64,000 nt of DNA from JACJYC01 sp964558465 (lineage in GTDB: Bacteria > Bacteroidota > Bacteroidia > Chitinophagales > Saprospiraceae), in contig CAZLEF010000020.1 in assembly GCA_964558465.1 (NCBI GenBank), positions 33,601 to 97,600 on the forward strand, written 5' to 3'. Below are positions 7,624 through 15,819 of this stretch, piece by piece. Both the position numbers and the translations under genes were made by a program. A model generated the notes under the pieces. That model worked only from the letters and a program-made list of their open reading frames with translations, had not been told where the DNA came from and did no database searches. The first letter of the stretch is position 1. The number at the start of each line of letters is the position of its first letter.

Positions 7624-8795
7624 ATTTTTCCTTGCATGTTTAATAGGACATACGGTTTCATCATTGGATTATAAAATCTGTATCTAATGTTCTTACCATT
7701 TCCTAGTTTTTCAAGGAGTAATCCCCTTTCTTCATGGCATAATTTACCTAAATTATGGGTAATATTTTCACGAATTGAGTTTTTTCCAGTAATCCGATTA
7801 AATTCTTTTAGTATCTCACTTGTCGTAAAAGAATCAAACTCATCTGTTTTACACATTGCACATGCCTGTACAACAGGTTTCCATTGAGAATTAATAGAAG
7901 ATGATTGAATTGCTTTTCTATAGGATTCTCGTAGTTGTTCGCTGGCATTCTCTATTGCTTGTCTAATGGCAGAATCTAATTCAGAATTACCAACTTTGGT
8001 ATAATTACGGTCAAGTGCCCTTTGAATTGAGTATTTACATAACAAATGTGTATAATGAGGAAATCCAGAAGAAAATTTTACTATTTTACCAGTTATTGAT
8101 TTTATTATTTCCATCTCTAAATCAGCAAACCCTTTCTCGACAATCTCTGTAAGTTCAACATCTGACATTCTTGGCATCTTTATTTGCATTAAGCATCTTT
8201 CTAATGATTGATGATTTCCAATCAAATTGCTTACATTTTCAGCGATACCAACAATCATTATTTTTATATTCCTAGAATTGTCCGACAAAGATTTTATCAA
8301 ATCAGCGAACTGAACCCTAGTAGGTTGATTTTTTATATTATCAAATTCGTCAAAAATGAATAAAAATTTGTTTGAAGGGAATTGTCGCAAACAATTATAT
8401 ATATCGTAAGGCATTAGATTTTCAATGCCTGCTATATATTGGTTTAGCGAAATTAATTTTTGTCTGGTTTGTGGATTAAATCCAATTCCCTGGGTAGTTG
8501 TCGTGAATTGAACTTCACTTAATGCCCGTTCCCATAAGTTCTTAAAATTATCAGAACTTCCACAGGTTACTTTTACGCTATAAAGATTTGTAATCTTTTT
8601 TTGAGTTATATTTGCCATTGATGTTTTTCCTACTCCCCTTTCGCCAAATAAAATAGCATGTTGCCCCTCTTCATTCATAACTTGAACAATCCTTTTTAAC
8701 TGCTCAATTCTACCCCGAAAGAAGTTTTCCTCCTTAATCGGAGACATTGGTGAGAATACTGTACTTAGTTTAAGTTTACGTTCTTCAATGTTCAT
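7620..8795 (-). CDS. ORC/Cdc6-like AAA ATPase with C-terminal winged helix
   Basis: 391 residues, start ATG at 8795. Walker A is GERGVGKTS at 51-59, Walker B FLFIFDEF at 144-151, and a sensor-1-like strand IMIVGIAEN at about 179-187. This is the AAA_16/ORC-like order. The C-terminal roughly 80 residues (TTSEILKEFNRITGKNSIRE, then the GRGLLLEKLG-type turn RGLLLEKLGNGKNIRYRFY) look like a winged helix. Stand-alone ATPases of this type occur in mobile islands as regulators or NTP-dependent switches of effector proteins. No effector domain is fused here, so the partner would be in another gene. The HEPN-like gene just downstream is the obvious candidate. Confidence 0.85.
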   Translation of the reverse strand: MNIEERKLKLSTVFSPMSPIKEENFFRGRIEQLKRIVQVMNEEGQHAILFGERGVGKTSMANITQKKITNLYSVKVTCGSSDNFKNLWERALSEVQFTTTTQGIGFNPQTRQKLISLNQYIAGIENLMPYDIYNCLRQFPSNKFLFIFDEFDNIKNQPTRVQFADLIKSLSDNSRNIKIMIVGIAENVSNLIGNHQSLERCLMQIKMPRMSDVELTEIVEKGFADLEMEIIKSITGKIVKFSSGFPHYTHLLCKYSIQRALDRNYTKVGNSELDSAIRQAIENASEQLRESYRKAIQSSSINSQWKPVVQACAMCKTDEFDSFTTSEILKEFNRITGKNSIRENITHNLGKLCHEERGLLLEKLGNGKNIRYRFYNPMMKPYVLLNMQGKI

Positions 8796-8820
8796 TTTTC
8801 ATTAATTTAAATTTCTGACA

Positions 8821-9300
8821 ATTTATAGCCGTGCATACGCCGCCCCCACCAACACTCCGCCTTACCCGAAGCAGTTAAGCGGGTGGCGGATGAACGAAGT
8901 TGAACTATGCCGCTTTACCCGAAGCAATTATGGGCATCGCATCCACTCCCCTGGTCTAAGACCGTGAAAAACCCAACTGCAAAATACGTCCCTTGCAGCG
9001 GAAAAGCAAGGATGGAGGCTTGAACCATAGAAAAAAATGCCATTTATCAACGATTTATAGGTGAATTGGATGCGTTCGGCAAAAAACCTCCAGCCGGGTA
9101 TGTTCCCCGGAAATAAAACTGGACAATTATCAGGTTTGGAGCTGTCACTAATCACGAAAAGTGTACCAGCAATTTGCACGGAATGCGCATGCGGCGGGCC
9201 CGCTGTCTCCATAGGAGTCCTTTGGACCGGGAGCAAGGCCCTTCTGGCTGGAAATGGATTGACCAAACCGGGGAACCGCCAGGAGCATGGCCGTTCCGTC
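8821..9300. repeat. Diverged non-coding duplicate block, left copy; the rest of this spacer is empty
   Basis: This spacer between the ATPase start and the 9588 gene has no convincing gene. Its first part is nearly identical to 12711-12790 (TATAGCCGTGCATACGCCGC, then a hairpin CCGCC..ACCCG / CGGGT.GGCGG). Similarity then fades but stays traceable in order (AATTATGGGCATCGCATCCA, TTCCCCGGAA, GCATGCGGCGGG). It also contains a GGAGTCCTTTGGACC dispersed motif at 9214-9228. From about 9320 to 9587 I see nothing but AT-rich sequence. Confidence 0.6.
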
Positions 9301-9587
9301 GATGACTTTTAGCCTGGAGACCTTGCCCGGATCTTTTTCCACCTTTTGGCGTCAACCAGCCCGCAAGCGGGCGGGTAAAAAGGTGGACCAAAACCGGCGG
9401 CTTACGCATCTTCGGCTAAAACAGGAGTTATTTCTTTCGAATCACACGCTAATTTATGTGATAACTTATCTGCAATAAATTTGCAATTTCCAGTTTTTGA
9501 GTAAAACAACAATAAGTAAGTTTTCATTTGTTTTAAATTTTTATTACGTTTCTAAATATTATAATTGTGTCGTCACGTTAGCTGTTG

Positions 9588-10517
9588 TTATTCTATTTCA
9601 AAATGTTTCATTACTCGTAAAACTCTCAATGTATTCCATCTACTTGGTTTGCCTGCTTTCTCCATGTTGACGTGTACCTGACCGGGATGAGCAGCTTGCA
9701 TATTCCAAGATCCTTCATTGTTTCGTTTTGACTTCAGTACATCAATCGTTGCTTTCATTCTGTCGTCCCATTCAATTCCGGCATATTGAAAAAAATCCAT
9801 AGCTCGAAGAATATCATATTTCCATCTGCATGGATAAGTCAACTTCAAAAAGTCTTTATTAATAATTTGACCTGTTCGGTCAGACAAAAATAGTTGATGT
9901 AACAAAATAAATTCAATTGAACTTTTTTGAGCGCTGAGAATTGCGTTCTTTCTATAGGTGTATCCGGCTTTTTGAAATTCTGTAAACCCTTCAAGTACGG
10001 ATATTGTCGAGTGTAAGGAACTGTGTTTAGCTCCACTTCTTGTTGTCCTGCAGTTAAAACCTCCATCTGGCATTATCTCATTTAATAAACAGTCAATAAT
10101 GGAATGCATCTTTTTTTCAGATGTTTTGAAATACGAAGCGTAATTCAAAAACATTCCATTTACACAAACATCACTATGCTGTGATGTAGATGGCCCCAAT
10201 TGAATTCCTCCATCATCTGCTTTGTTGTTTTGTAAAATCATCTCTATAGTTTCTTGTACAATCTCATTGCTTGAAGGGAGATTTAAATTGCGAAGGTCAA
10301 GTAAAGTGTAATGAGTGGAAATCCATTTTGGTTGATAAAATCTATCGCCCCAATGACCGTCTGATTTTCGTTTGGATAAGTATTCATGACCCCAGCCTTC
10401 ATTCGATATTCTGGCCTGAAGTTTCTTTTTTTCAACTCCCAACAAATCACGCCACACTTGGTATTGTATGGACACATCTCCTTCCAGCAGCCAATCGATG
10501 ATTTGTTGATTGCTCAT
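9588..10517 (-). CDS. Terpenoid-cyclase/prenyltransferase-fold protein
   Basis: 309 residues from the ATG at 10517 (MSNQQIIDWLLEGDVSIQYQ). An upstream in-frame extension runs into the mobile element and is rejected. It shows the alpha/alpha-toroid pattern of bacterial prenyltransferase/squalene-cyclase-like proteins: repeated helical units each ending in aromatic/Gly turns (SDGHWGDRFYQPKWISTHY, ADDGGIQLGPS, PDGGFNCRTT, NNEGSWNMQAA). It has no signal peptide. The acidic DDxx(D/E) motifs of true cyclases are not evident, so catalysis is uncertain. It lies inside the accessory island with the mobile element inserted 4 bp upstream of its start codon, which probably alters its expression. Confidence 0.8.
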   Translation of the reverse strand: MSNQQIIDWLLEGDVSIQYQVWRDLLGVEKKKLQARISNEGWGHEYLSKRKSDGHWGDRFYQPKWISTHYTLLDLRNLNLPSSNEIVQETIEMILQNNKADDGGIQLGPSTSQHSDVCVNGMFLNYASYFKTSEKKMHSIIDCLLNEIMPDGGFNCRTTRSGAKHSSLHSTISVLEGFTEFQKAGYTYRKNAILSAQKSSIEFILLHQLFLSDRTGQIINKDFLKLTYPCRWKYDILRAMDFFQYAGIEWDDRMKATIDVLKSKRNNEGSWNMQAAHPGQVHVNMEKAGKPSRWNTLRVLRVMKHFEIE

Positions 10518-10521
10518 TACT

Positions 10522-11034
10522 GTAACTATCCAGTCCCCCAAAGCTATAAAAAATTAGCGGAATAAGGTTAACCTGGCAGGCATAAAATCCAGGGTCTTAT
10601 GCCAGGAATTTCCAGCCCATACGCAGGTATGAGAAAGACTCGCCTGATCCACAAGATCGAGGCGCTGGAAAGGTATTGCCGGAGTCTGGAAAAAGCCAAT
10701 CAGGTAGGTATTTCGGGAGGTGAAGTTTTGTACATGGACAAGGAGAAAGCCAGGTTGATCGAGGAATTATTGAAGCGGGATCGGCTGGTAGCCTCCCTTT
10801 CCGAACTGGTTCGGCAGTTGCAAACGGAAAACGAAACCCTTGGGGAGCAACTGGAAGAACTGGTCAAAGCCAAACTGAAGGAATTATCCCCCCAATCCAG
10901 TATCCGAAATTGGAATAAATAAAAATACTCCAAAATTATCTGCAAAATATTATGGTTGATTTTTGAAGCCTCCGGAAATCATATCCGTGGGATAAGGCTG
11001 GCTTGTTTTGTTAACTTTTGGACTGGGTAATTAC
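10522..11034. mobile_element. Non-autonomous insertion element, copy 2 (MITE/IS66-like)
   Basis: Ends are GTAACTATCCAGTCC (10522-10536) and GGACTGGGTAATTAC (11020-11034). The first roughly 290 bp and last roughly 150 bp are nearly identical to copy 1. The middle is longer and keeps an open coiled-coil frame. It inserted immediately upstream of the 9588-10517 gene. No direct target duplication is seen in the flanks (TCATTACT versus TAAGGTAC). No transposase catalytic domain is present. Confidence 0.7.
10599..10922 (+). CDS. Coiled-coil protein of the insertion element
   Basis: 107 residues. After MPGISSPYAGMRKTRLIHKI comes a long amphipathic helix with heptad Leu spacing (LVRQLQTENETLGEQLEEL). 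No DNA-binding or transposase catalytic motifs are visible. It could be a relic of the Leu-rich N-terminus of a transposase such as IS66 TnpC, or a small element-encoded protein. It lies on the opposite strand to the island genes. Expression is uncertain. Confidence 0.4.
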   Translation: MPGISSPYAGMRKTRLIHKIEALERYCRSLEKANQVGISGGEVLYMDKEKARLIEELLKRDRLVASLSELVRQLQTENETLGEQLEELVKAKLKELSPQSSIRNWNK

Positions 11035-11228
11035 TAAGGTACTTCTGTATGACATTGATTACTTTTTCTTTTATATTTTTTTATTATTTTTCAGTTTCAG
11101 CGAACTGTGGGCTTGCCGCCATGTGTTGCTTTTGCAGGCTGGCTGTTTAGCGGCATGGACAGCCAGTCGGAGTTCTACAGTTTTATTTGTTTTCAATGAT
11201 TTATGCAAGTAGGGCGCCGGAACAGGCA
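11035..11228. other. Gene-free spacer with a weak hairpin
   Basis: On the minus strand, downstream of the 11229 gene, CTGGCTGT and ACAGCCAG (about 11139-11168) can pair, with TGCCGC/GCGGCA arms nearby. It could be a decayed attC-like site, but the AAC...GTT ends are not clear. Confidence 0.25.
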
Positions 11229-12683
11229 CTACAAATACTCATCAATCAACTCAATTAGTGCCATTGTAATCCTTGTTCTTTCTCTACTTGCATCATCATA
11301 AGATATTGTATTTGAATTCTCTTTTGTTCTTAATTCAGAAAATTGTGAATTATAAAGGATTGCCTTATTACGAGCTTCGTTATCCTCTACATCTTTAAAG
11401 GATGAAAGCAAGAGTGTCAAAGATTTACCTATCTTTCCCTTTGAAATTAAATCTTGAATTTCTTTTTTTGAATGATTTGAGCTTAATGAATTGATATCAG
11501 ATAATGGTTTGTCATGTACTGTATCAATTGAAACATTATTTGAATTAACTACAATTGTGCTATTGCTAATATTTTCAAATTTATTGCCCATAACTGTTTC
11601 ATTGATTTCAAAGTGAAAAAAATCTTTGTATTTAAGTAGAGTTTCTTTTGAAATTTTACCATTCGCAATTTCATGAATTGGAAAATCAATTTTATCAAAA
11701 TGAGTTATGTGCTCATCAAAATCGCCCTCAATGACAAGTTCGCTTGAGCGAGAATATCTAAGAGCATAATCTTCTAACCAATTTACTGCCCTTTTCAATC
11801 CGTTATCCTTCCGATCTGGGTTAAAATAGCAAAAACTCATATTTTGATCTAAAATATTATTTCCTCGATAATACAAAATTACAATGCTTGAATACAAATC
11901 TTGATTATTTGAAGGTTTAATGAATTCTAGATTTTCAATATAAATACAATAGCGAGGGATTTCTTTATTAGATTTAATCAAGGAAAGTTCATTGGGAATA
12001 ATTTTCAATCTGCCAATTAAGTTAACAATAAACCCTCCATTTTCTTTTATTTTTGAAATACAATCACGATATAAAGACATTTCAACAATTAGTGGTATTC
12101 CCTCATGACTTACACCTGTTGAAGATGCTCCTAAAATATAACATTCTCTACCATAAATAAATTTATTTGCCAATCTTAATGAACCAATACCTCCTTTTAT
12201 CATATTCTCTTTGCCCTCTGGTGTATATTCTATTAACTGTTTTTGGGTATATCCTTCCTCACCAAGAGAATTTAAAATACTTTGAAACTCTTCAGAAGAA
12301 TTTCGAAGGTTGTAACTTATCTGAGCATGAATTTTTTTTTCAAAAGCATCTTTATTGTAGAATAATGCTAGCCTTTGTGCATATCGTCTGCTATATATAG
12401 ATTCATAGGTATAAAATAAGCCAGGAGATGTTGGTATCCATTCAGTCAAATGAAATTTTTCAAGCCTTATTATTTGCTCATTGTGACATTCATTCTCCAA
12501 GATAGATTTCCAAAAATCAAAATTACTATTGAATATCTTGTCTGGGTTGTTTCTATTTTGAGTTTTGTTTTCAATATGAGAATACATATAAACATTTAGT
12601 TGATTTTTAATAAAATCAACTAAGTCACTTCTTACTATGTAAGCTTGATGACCTTTATCTATTAGAATATCATCTGCATTCAT
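11229..12683 (-). CDS. Protein with C-terminal effector-associated domain; N-terminal part unknown
   Basis: 484 residues from the ATG at 12683 (MNADDILIDKGHQAYIV). An extension upstream crosses a non-coding repeat block and is rejected. Residues 1 to about 385 have no recognisable family. A short Asn-rich beta stretch (NISNSTIVVNSNNVSI, about 390-412) precedes the C-terminal domain, as often seen next to EADs. The last roughly 70 residues (IQDLISKGKIGKSLTLL, ILYNSQFSELRTKE, ERTRITMALIELIDEYL) align along their whole length with the N-terminal EAD of the TIR protein at 3934-5391. By family knowledge EADs recruit partners through homotypic contacts. I infer that the unknown N-terminal domain is either a sensor or an effector coupled to the TIR protein. 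Confidence 0.75.
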   Translation of the reverse strand: MNADDILIDKGHQAYIVRSDLVDFIKNQLNVYMYSHIENKTQNRNNPDKIFNSNFDFWKSILENECHNEQIIRLEKFHLTEWIPTSPGLFYTYESIYSRRYAQRLALFYNKDAFEKKIHAQISYNLRNSSEEFQSILNSLGEEGYTQKQLIEYTPEGKENMIKGGIGSLRLANKFIYGRECYILGASSTGVSHEGIPLIVEMSLYRDCISKIKENGGFIVNLIGRLKIIPNELSLIKSNKEIPRYCIYIENLEFIKPSNNQDLYSSIVILYYRGNNILDQNMSFCYFNPDRKDNGLKRAVNWLEDYALRYSRSSELVIEGDFDEHITHFDKIDFPIHEIANGKISKETLLKYKDFFHFEINETVMGNKFENISNSTIVVNSNNVSIDTVHDKPLSDINSLSSNHSKKEIQDLISKGKIGKSLTLLLSSFKDVEDNEARNKAILYNSQFSELRTKENSNTISYDDASRERTRITMALIELIDEYL

Positions 12684-12710
12684 CTTTTTTATATTTTTCG
12701 TTTCGTAGAA

Positions 12711-13180
12711 CTTATAGCCGTGCATACGCCGCCCCCAACAACACTCCGCCTTACCCGAAGCAGTTAAGCGGGTGGCGGATGAACGAACCCCGCTACAAGG
12801 GGGCCGATGCAATTATGGGCATCGCATCCAACTCCTTGATCTAAAGGCATAAAAACTAAGGTGCAAAATACACTTGTTGCGGCTGAAAAGCAAGCTTTTG
12901 GACTCAAACGTATGAGAAAGAACGTCATCAATCAATGATTTATCCATGAATGGGTTGCGTCAGGCAAAAACATCTCCTGCCGGGCATATTCCCCGGAATT
13001 AAAAATACAACATGATAAGGCTTGAGGCAATGGATGAGCATGCGGCGGGGCCCGTTGCCTTGGTTCAACGGGGTTTTAACCAGAAATAGAAAGGCGAATC
13101 CGGATAACTGGCTGGAGCGTCCAGACGCCACCCCGGCGGCCCCGGCTTCATCACACCCACAAATAAAATTACCATTGTTG
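12711..13180. repeat. Diverged non-coding duplicate block, right copy
   Basis: It starts TATAGCCGTGCATACGCCGC and contains the same CCGCC..ACCCG hairpin as the left copy (8821-9300), then the ordered landmarks AATTATGGGCATCGCATCCA, TTCCCCGGAA and GCATGCGGCGGG. There is no open frame conserved between the copies. It lies exactly at the transition from AT-rich island to ordinary chromosome, where the first cassette or attachment site of an array would be expected. From 13181 to 13326 there is only an AT-rich leader for the permease gene. Confidence 0.6.
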
Positions 13181-13326
13181 CCCAAAACCGGACATACCCT
13201 GTCCAATATCGGACAGAAGACGGTATCCGGAATTTAATTAAGTTATTGATAATTAATATATTACAACAAAGGCATGTTTTTTGATCGCTTCTTTCAAAAG
13301 ACCGTTAACCAAATCCTCTTTCAACC

Positions 13327-15714
13327 ATGTGGCGTACCGCTTTCAAAACTTCCTGGCGCAACCTGTTTCGCAACAAGGTCTATTCGCTGATCAATATTTC
13401 GGGGCTGGCCATCGGTATGACTTGCTGCGTATTGATCCTGTTGTTTGTGTACAACGAACTGAGTTTTGACCGGCATTTTGAACAGGCAGACCGGATCTTC
13501 CGGGTGGCCGAGGTTTTCCGGGAGAACGGCGCTATCGTAGAGGAATCCGCGTCCATTCCCTTCCCGGTGGGGCCAACCATCAGCCAGGCGTTTCCCGGGG
13601 TCAGGACCGCGCGGTTTTATAAAACCTTTGAAAAAATCCCGTTATTGGCCTACGGTGAAAAACGCTTTTACGAAGACCGGCTGTTGTTTGCCGATTCCAC
13701 CGTTTTTGAAATATTCAGTTTTCCGATGTTGCGGGGCGACCGGCAAAAGGCACTGGCGAGCCCCTTTTCCATTGTGCTCACCGAATCGATGGCCAGGAAG
13801 TATTTCGATGCGGAAGACCCGGTGGGCAAGACCCTCCGGTTTGAAAACCAACTGGACTTTACGGTGACCGGCGTGATGGCCGACCTGCACACGAATACCC
13901 ACCTGCGGTTTGATTTCCTGGCTTCCCTGTTGAATATCGGCGATCTGTTCCGGGCCAGCGGCACTACCTTCGGATGGCGCGGTTGGTACTGGAACCCCTG
14001 CCATACCTTTATGACGCTGCCGCCGGAATACACGGAGGCGGAATTTGAAGCCCTGCTTCCCGAATTTACGCAAACCCATGCCCCTGAAAATATGCGGGAA
14101 AACCTGTCGTTTTACCTCCAACCCCTGCCGGATATCCACCTGAAGTCGAATCTGTACCAGGAAATGAGCCCGCCGGGCAACGCGCGCACGGTGTACCTGT
14201 TCCTGGCCATTGCCGCTTTTGTGCTGCTGATCGCCTGCATCAATTTTATGAACCTGGCCACCGCGCGCTCCGTGACGCGCGCCCGGGAGATCGCTGTGCG
14301 CAAGGTGAACGGGGCGTTGCGCGGACAACTGATCCGGCAGTTTATCGGTGAATCGGTGGCGATCAGCCTGATCGCTGCGGTGGCGGCATTTTTGCTGGTC
14401 CACCTGCTGGCCCCGGTTTTCACCCGGATCTCAGGAACCCAACTGGATCTGCACCTGATCGGTTACGCCCGGATACTGGGCGGCATGGCGGTACTGGCCC
14501 TGTTCACCGGGCTGGTAGCGGGCAGTTATCCCGCCTTTTTCCTGTCGGCGTACAAACCCGTGGAAGGCCTCAACCTGCAGGGCGGCGCACGACCGGGGTC
14601 GCTATCGGTTTTTTTCCGGAAGGGACTGGTGGTGTTCCAGTTCGGCATTTCCATTGCCCTGCTGGCAAGCACGGCCGTCATATACCAGCAGCATCATTTT
14701 CTGCTGGACAAGGAACTTGGTTTTGACAAGGAGCAAATGGTGATGATCCCCATTCGCGGCACATCGGTGAAACAGCGGGTTGAGTCGTTCAAGGAGCGGC
14801 TCAGGCAGGAACCGGGGGTGATAAACGCGTCGGCCATTTCCAATATCCTGGGCCGGGACGTGCAGGTTTGCCCGTTCACGGTAGAGGGAAAAACCGAAAC
14901 CCAGCAGTTGCCCGGGCTGTTTGTGGACCATGATTTTCTGTCCACGTTCCAGGTGAAAATCCTGGAAGGCCGGGGATTCGACCGGAATTTTCCCACCGAT
15001 TCGTCGGCTTTTCTGATCAATGAAGCGGCCCAAAAAATGTTCGGCTGGGACGAGGCCCTGGGAAAACGCATCGATTTCGGCCGCGACGGTCATGTGGTGG
15101 GCAAGGTCGACAATTTCCATTTTTGTTCGTTGCAGGAGCGCGTCCGGCCACTGGCCATCACCATCCGGCCGGGCTGGTTTTCCTATGTGGCGGCGCGTTT
15201 GTCGGGCGGCGACATCGACCATACCCTGAGCCGGATGAAAACCGCCTGGGCGGAATTTGAACCCGAACGCCCCTTCGAGCCTTTTTTCCTCGACGACAAC
15301 CTCAACCGGCTTTACGAGCGGGAAGGCCGCCTGAGCCGGATCTTCAGCGCTTTTTCCCTGCTTGCTGTTTTTATCGGTTGCCTGGGTTTGTTCGGTCTCG
15401 CCGCGTTTGCAGCCGAACAGCGCACCCGCGAGATCGGCATCCGGCGGGTGCTGGGCGCCTCGGTAGGCGGCATTATCGGGATGCTTTCCAGAGACTTTCT
15501 GAAGCTGGTATTTCTGGCCATCGGGATCGCATCGCCGGTGGCGTGGTACCTGCTGGAGCAATGGCTGCAAAACTTCCCCTACCGCGTCGGGATCGGATGG
15601 CCGGTATTTGTCATGGCAGGCCTTGCGGCGGTTTTGCTGGCGGGTTTGACGGTGAGTTTTCAGAGTTTGCGCGTCGCTTATGCAAACCCGGTCGAAAGCT
15701 TGAGGTCTGAATAA
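13327..15714 (+). CDS. ABC transporter permease, MacB/FtsX type
   Basis: 795 residues. The start MWRTAFKTSWRNLFRNKVYS is typical of Bacteroidota FtsX-like permeases. A first membrane helix (ISGLAIGMTCCVLILLFVYN) is followed by a large periplasmic MacB_PCD domain (about 45-280) and three helices around 290-420. A second half repeats the plan: helix near 430, periplasmic domain, then an FtsX domain at about 670-790 with AEQRTREIGIRRVLGAS, the coupling-helix motif. The same motif occurs earlier (TRAREIAVRKVNGALR). Such proteins couple cytosolic ATP hydrolysis to export or envelope signalling. No ATPase gene is adjacent, so its partner lies elsewhere. The start lies 147 bp after the end of the island repeat block. 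Confidence 0.93.
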   Translation: MWRTAFKTSWRNLFRNKVYSLINISGLAIGMTCCVLILLFVYNELSFDRHFEQADRIFRVAEVFRENGAIVEESASIPFPVGPTISQAFPGVRTARFYKTFEKIPLLAYGEKRFYEDRLLFADSTVFEIFSFPMLRGDRQKALASPFSIVLTESMARKYFDAEDPVGKTLRFENQLDFTVTGVMADLHTNTHLRFDFLASLLNIGDLFRASGTTFGWRGWYWNPCHTFMTLPPEYTEAEFEALLPEFTQTHAPENMRENLSFYLQPLPDIHLKSNLYQEMSPPGNARTVYLFLAIAAFVLLIACINFMNLATARSVTRAREIAVRKVNGALRGQLIRQFIGESVAISLIAAVAAFLLVHLLAPVFTRISGTQLDLHLIGYARILGGMAVLALFTGLVAGSYPAFFLSAYKPVEGLNLQGGARPGSLSVFFRKGLVVFQFGISIALLASTAVIYQQHHFLLDKELGFDKEQMVMIPIRGTSVKQRVESFKERLRQEPGVINASAISNILGRDVQVCPFTVEGKTETQQLPGLFVDHDFLSTFQVKILEGRGFDRNFPTDSSAFLINEAAQKMFGWDEALGKRIDFGRDGHVVGKVDNFHFCSLQERVRPLAITIRPGWFSYVAARLSGGDIDHTLSRMKTAWAEFEPERPFEPFFLDDNLNRLYEREGRLSRIFSAFSLLAVFIGCLGLFGLAAFAAEQRTREIGIRRVLGASVGGIIGMLSRDFLKLVFLAIGIASPVAWYLLEQWLQNFPYRVGIGWPVFVMAGLAAVLLAGLTVSFQSLRVAYANPVESLRSE

Positions 15715-15819
15715 GCCCCCATGATCAGGCGCTTCGGCAAACTGTTTGAGCTTTGGAGGAACAAACGAAAGATGCTGATCCTGTAAGGTATTCACTCATC
15801 TGTTAAAATCAGGCCTTTC

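Noticed and set aside
8821..8935. A seventh attC-like site before the AAA ATPase start
   Set aside because: There is a CCGCC..ACCCG hairpin, but the AAC...GTT end triplets are missing, and the sequence belongs to the larger duplicated block.
12684..12812. N-terminal extension of the EAD protein to 12812
   Set aside because: The added residues are encoded by the duplicated non-coding block and are not protein-like; the ATG at 12683 begins a sensible N-terminus.
14602..15795. 397-residue open frame antisense to the FtsX-type permease
   Set aside because: Composition (Gln/His/Arg-rich) and full overlap with a convincing gene mark it as a by-product of codon bias.
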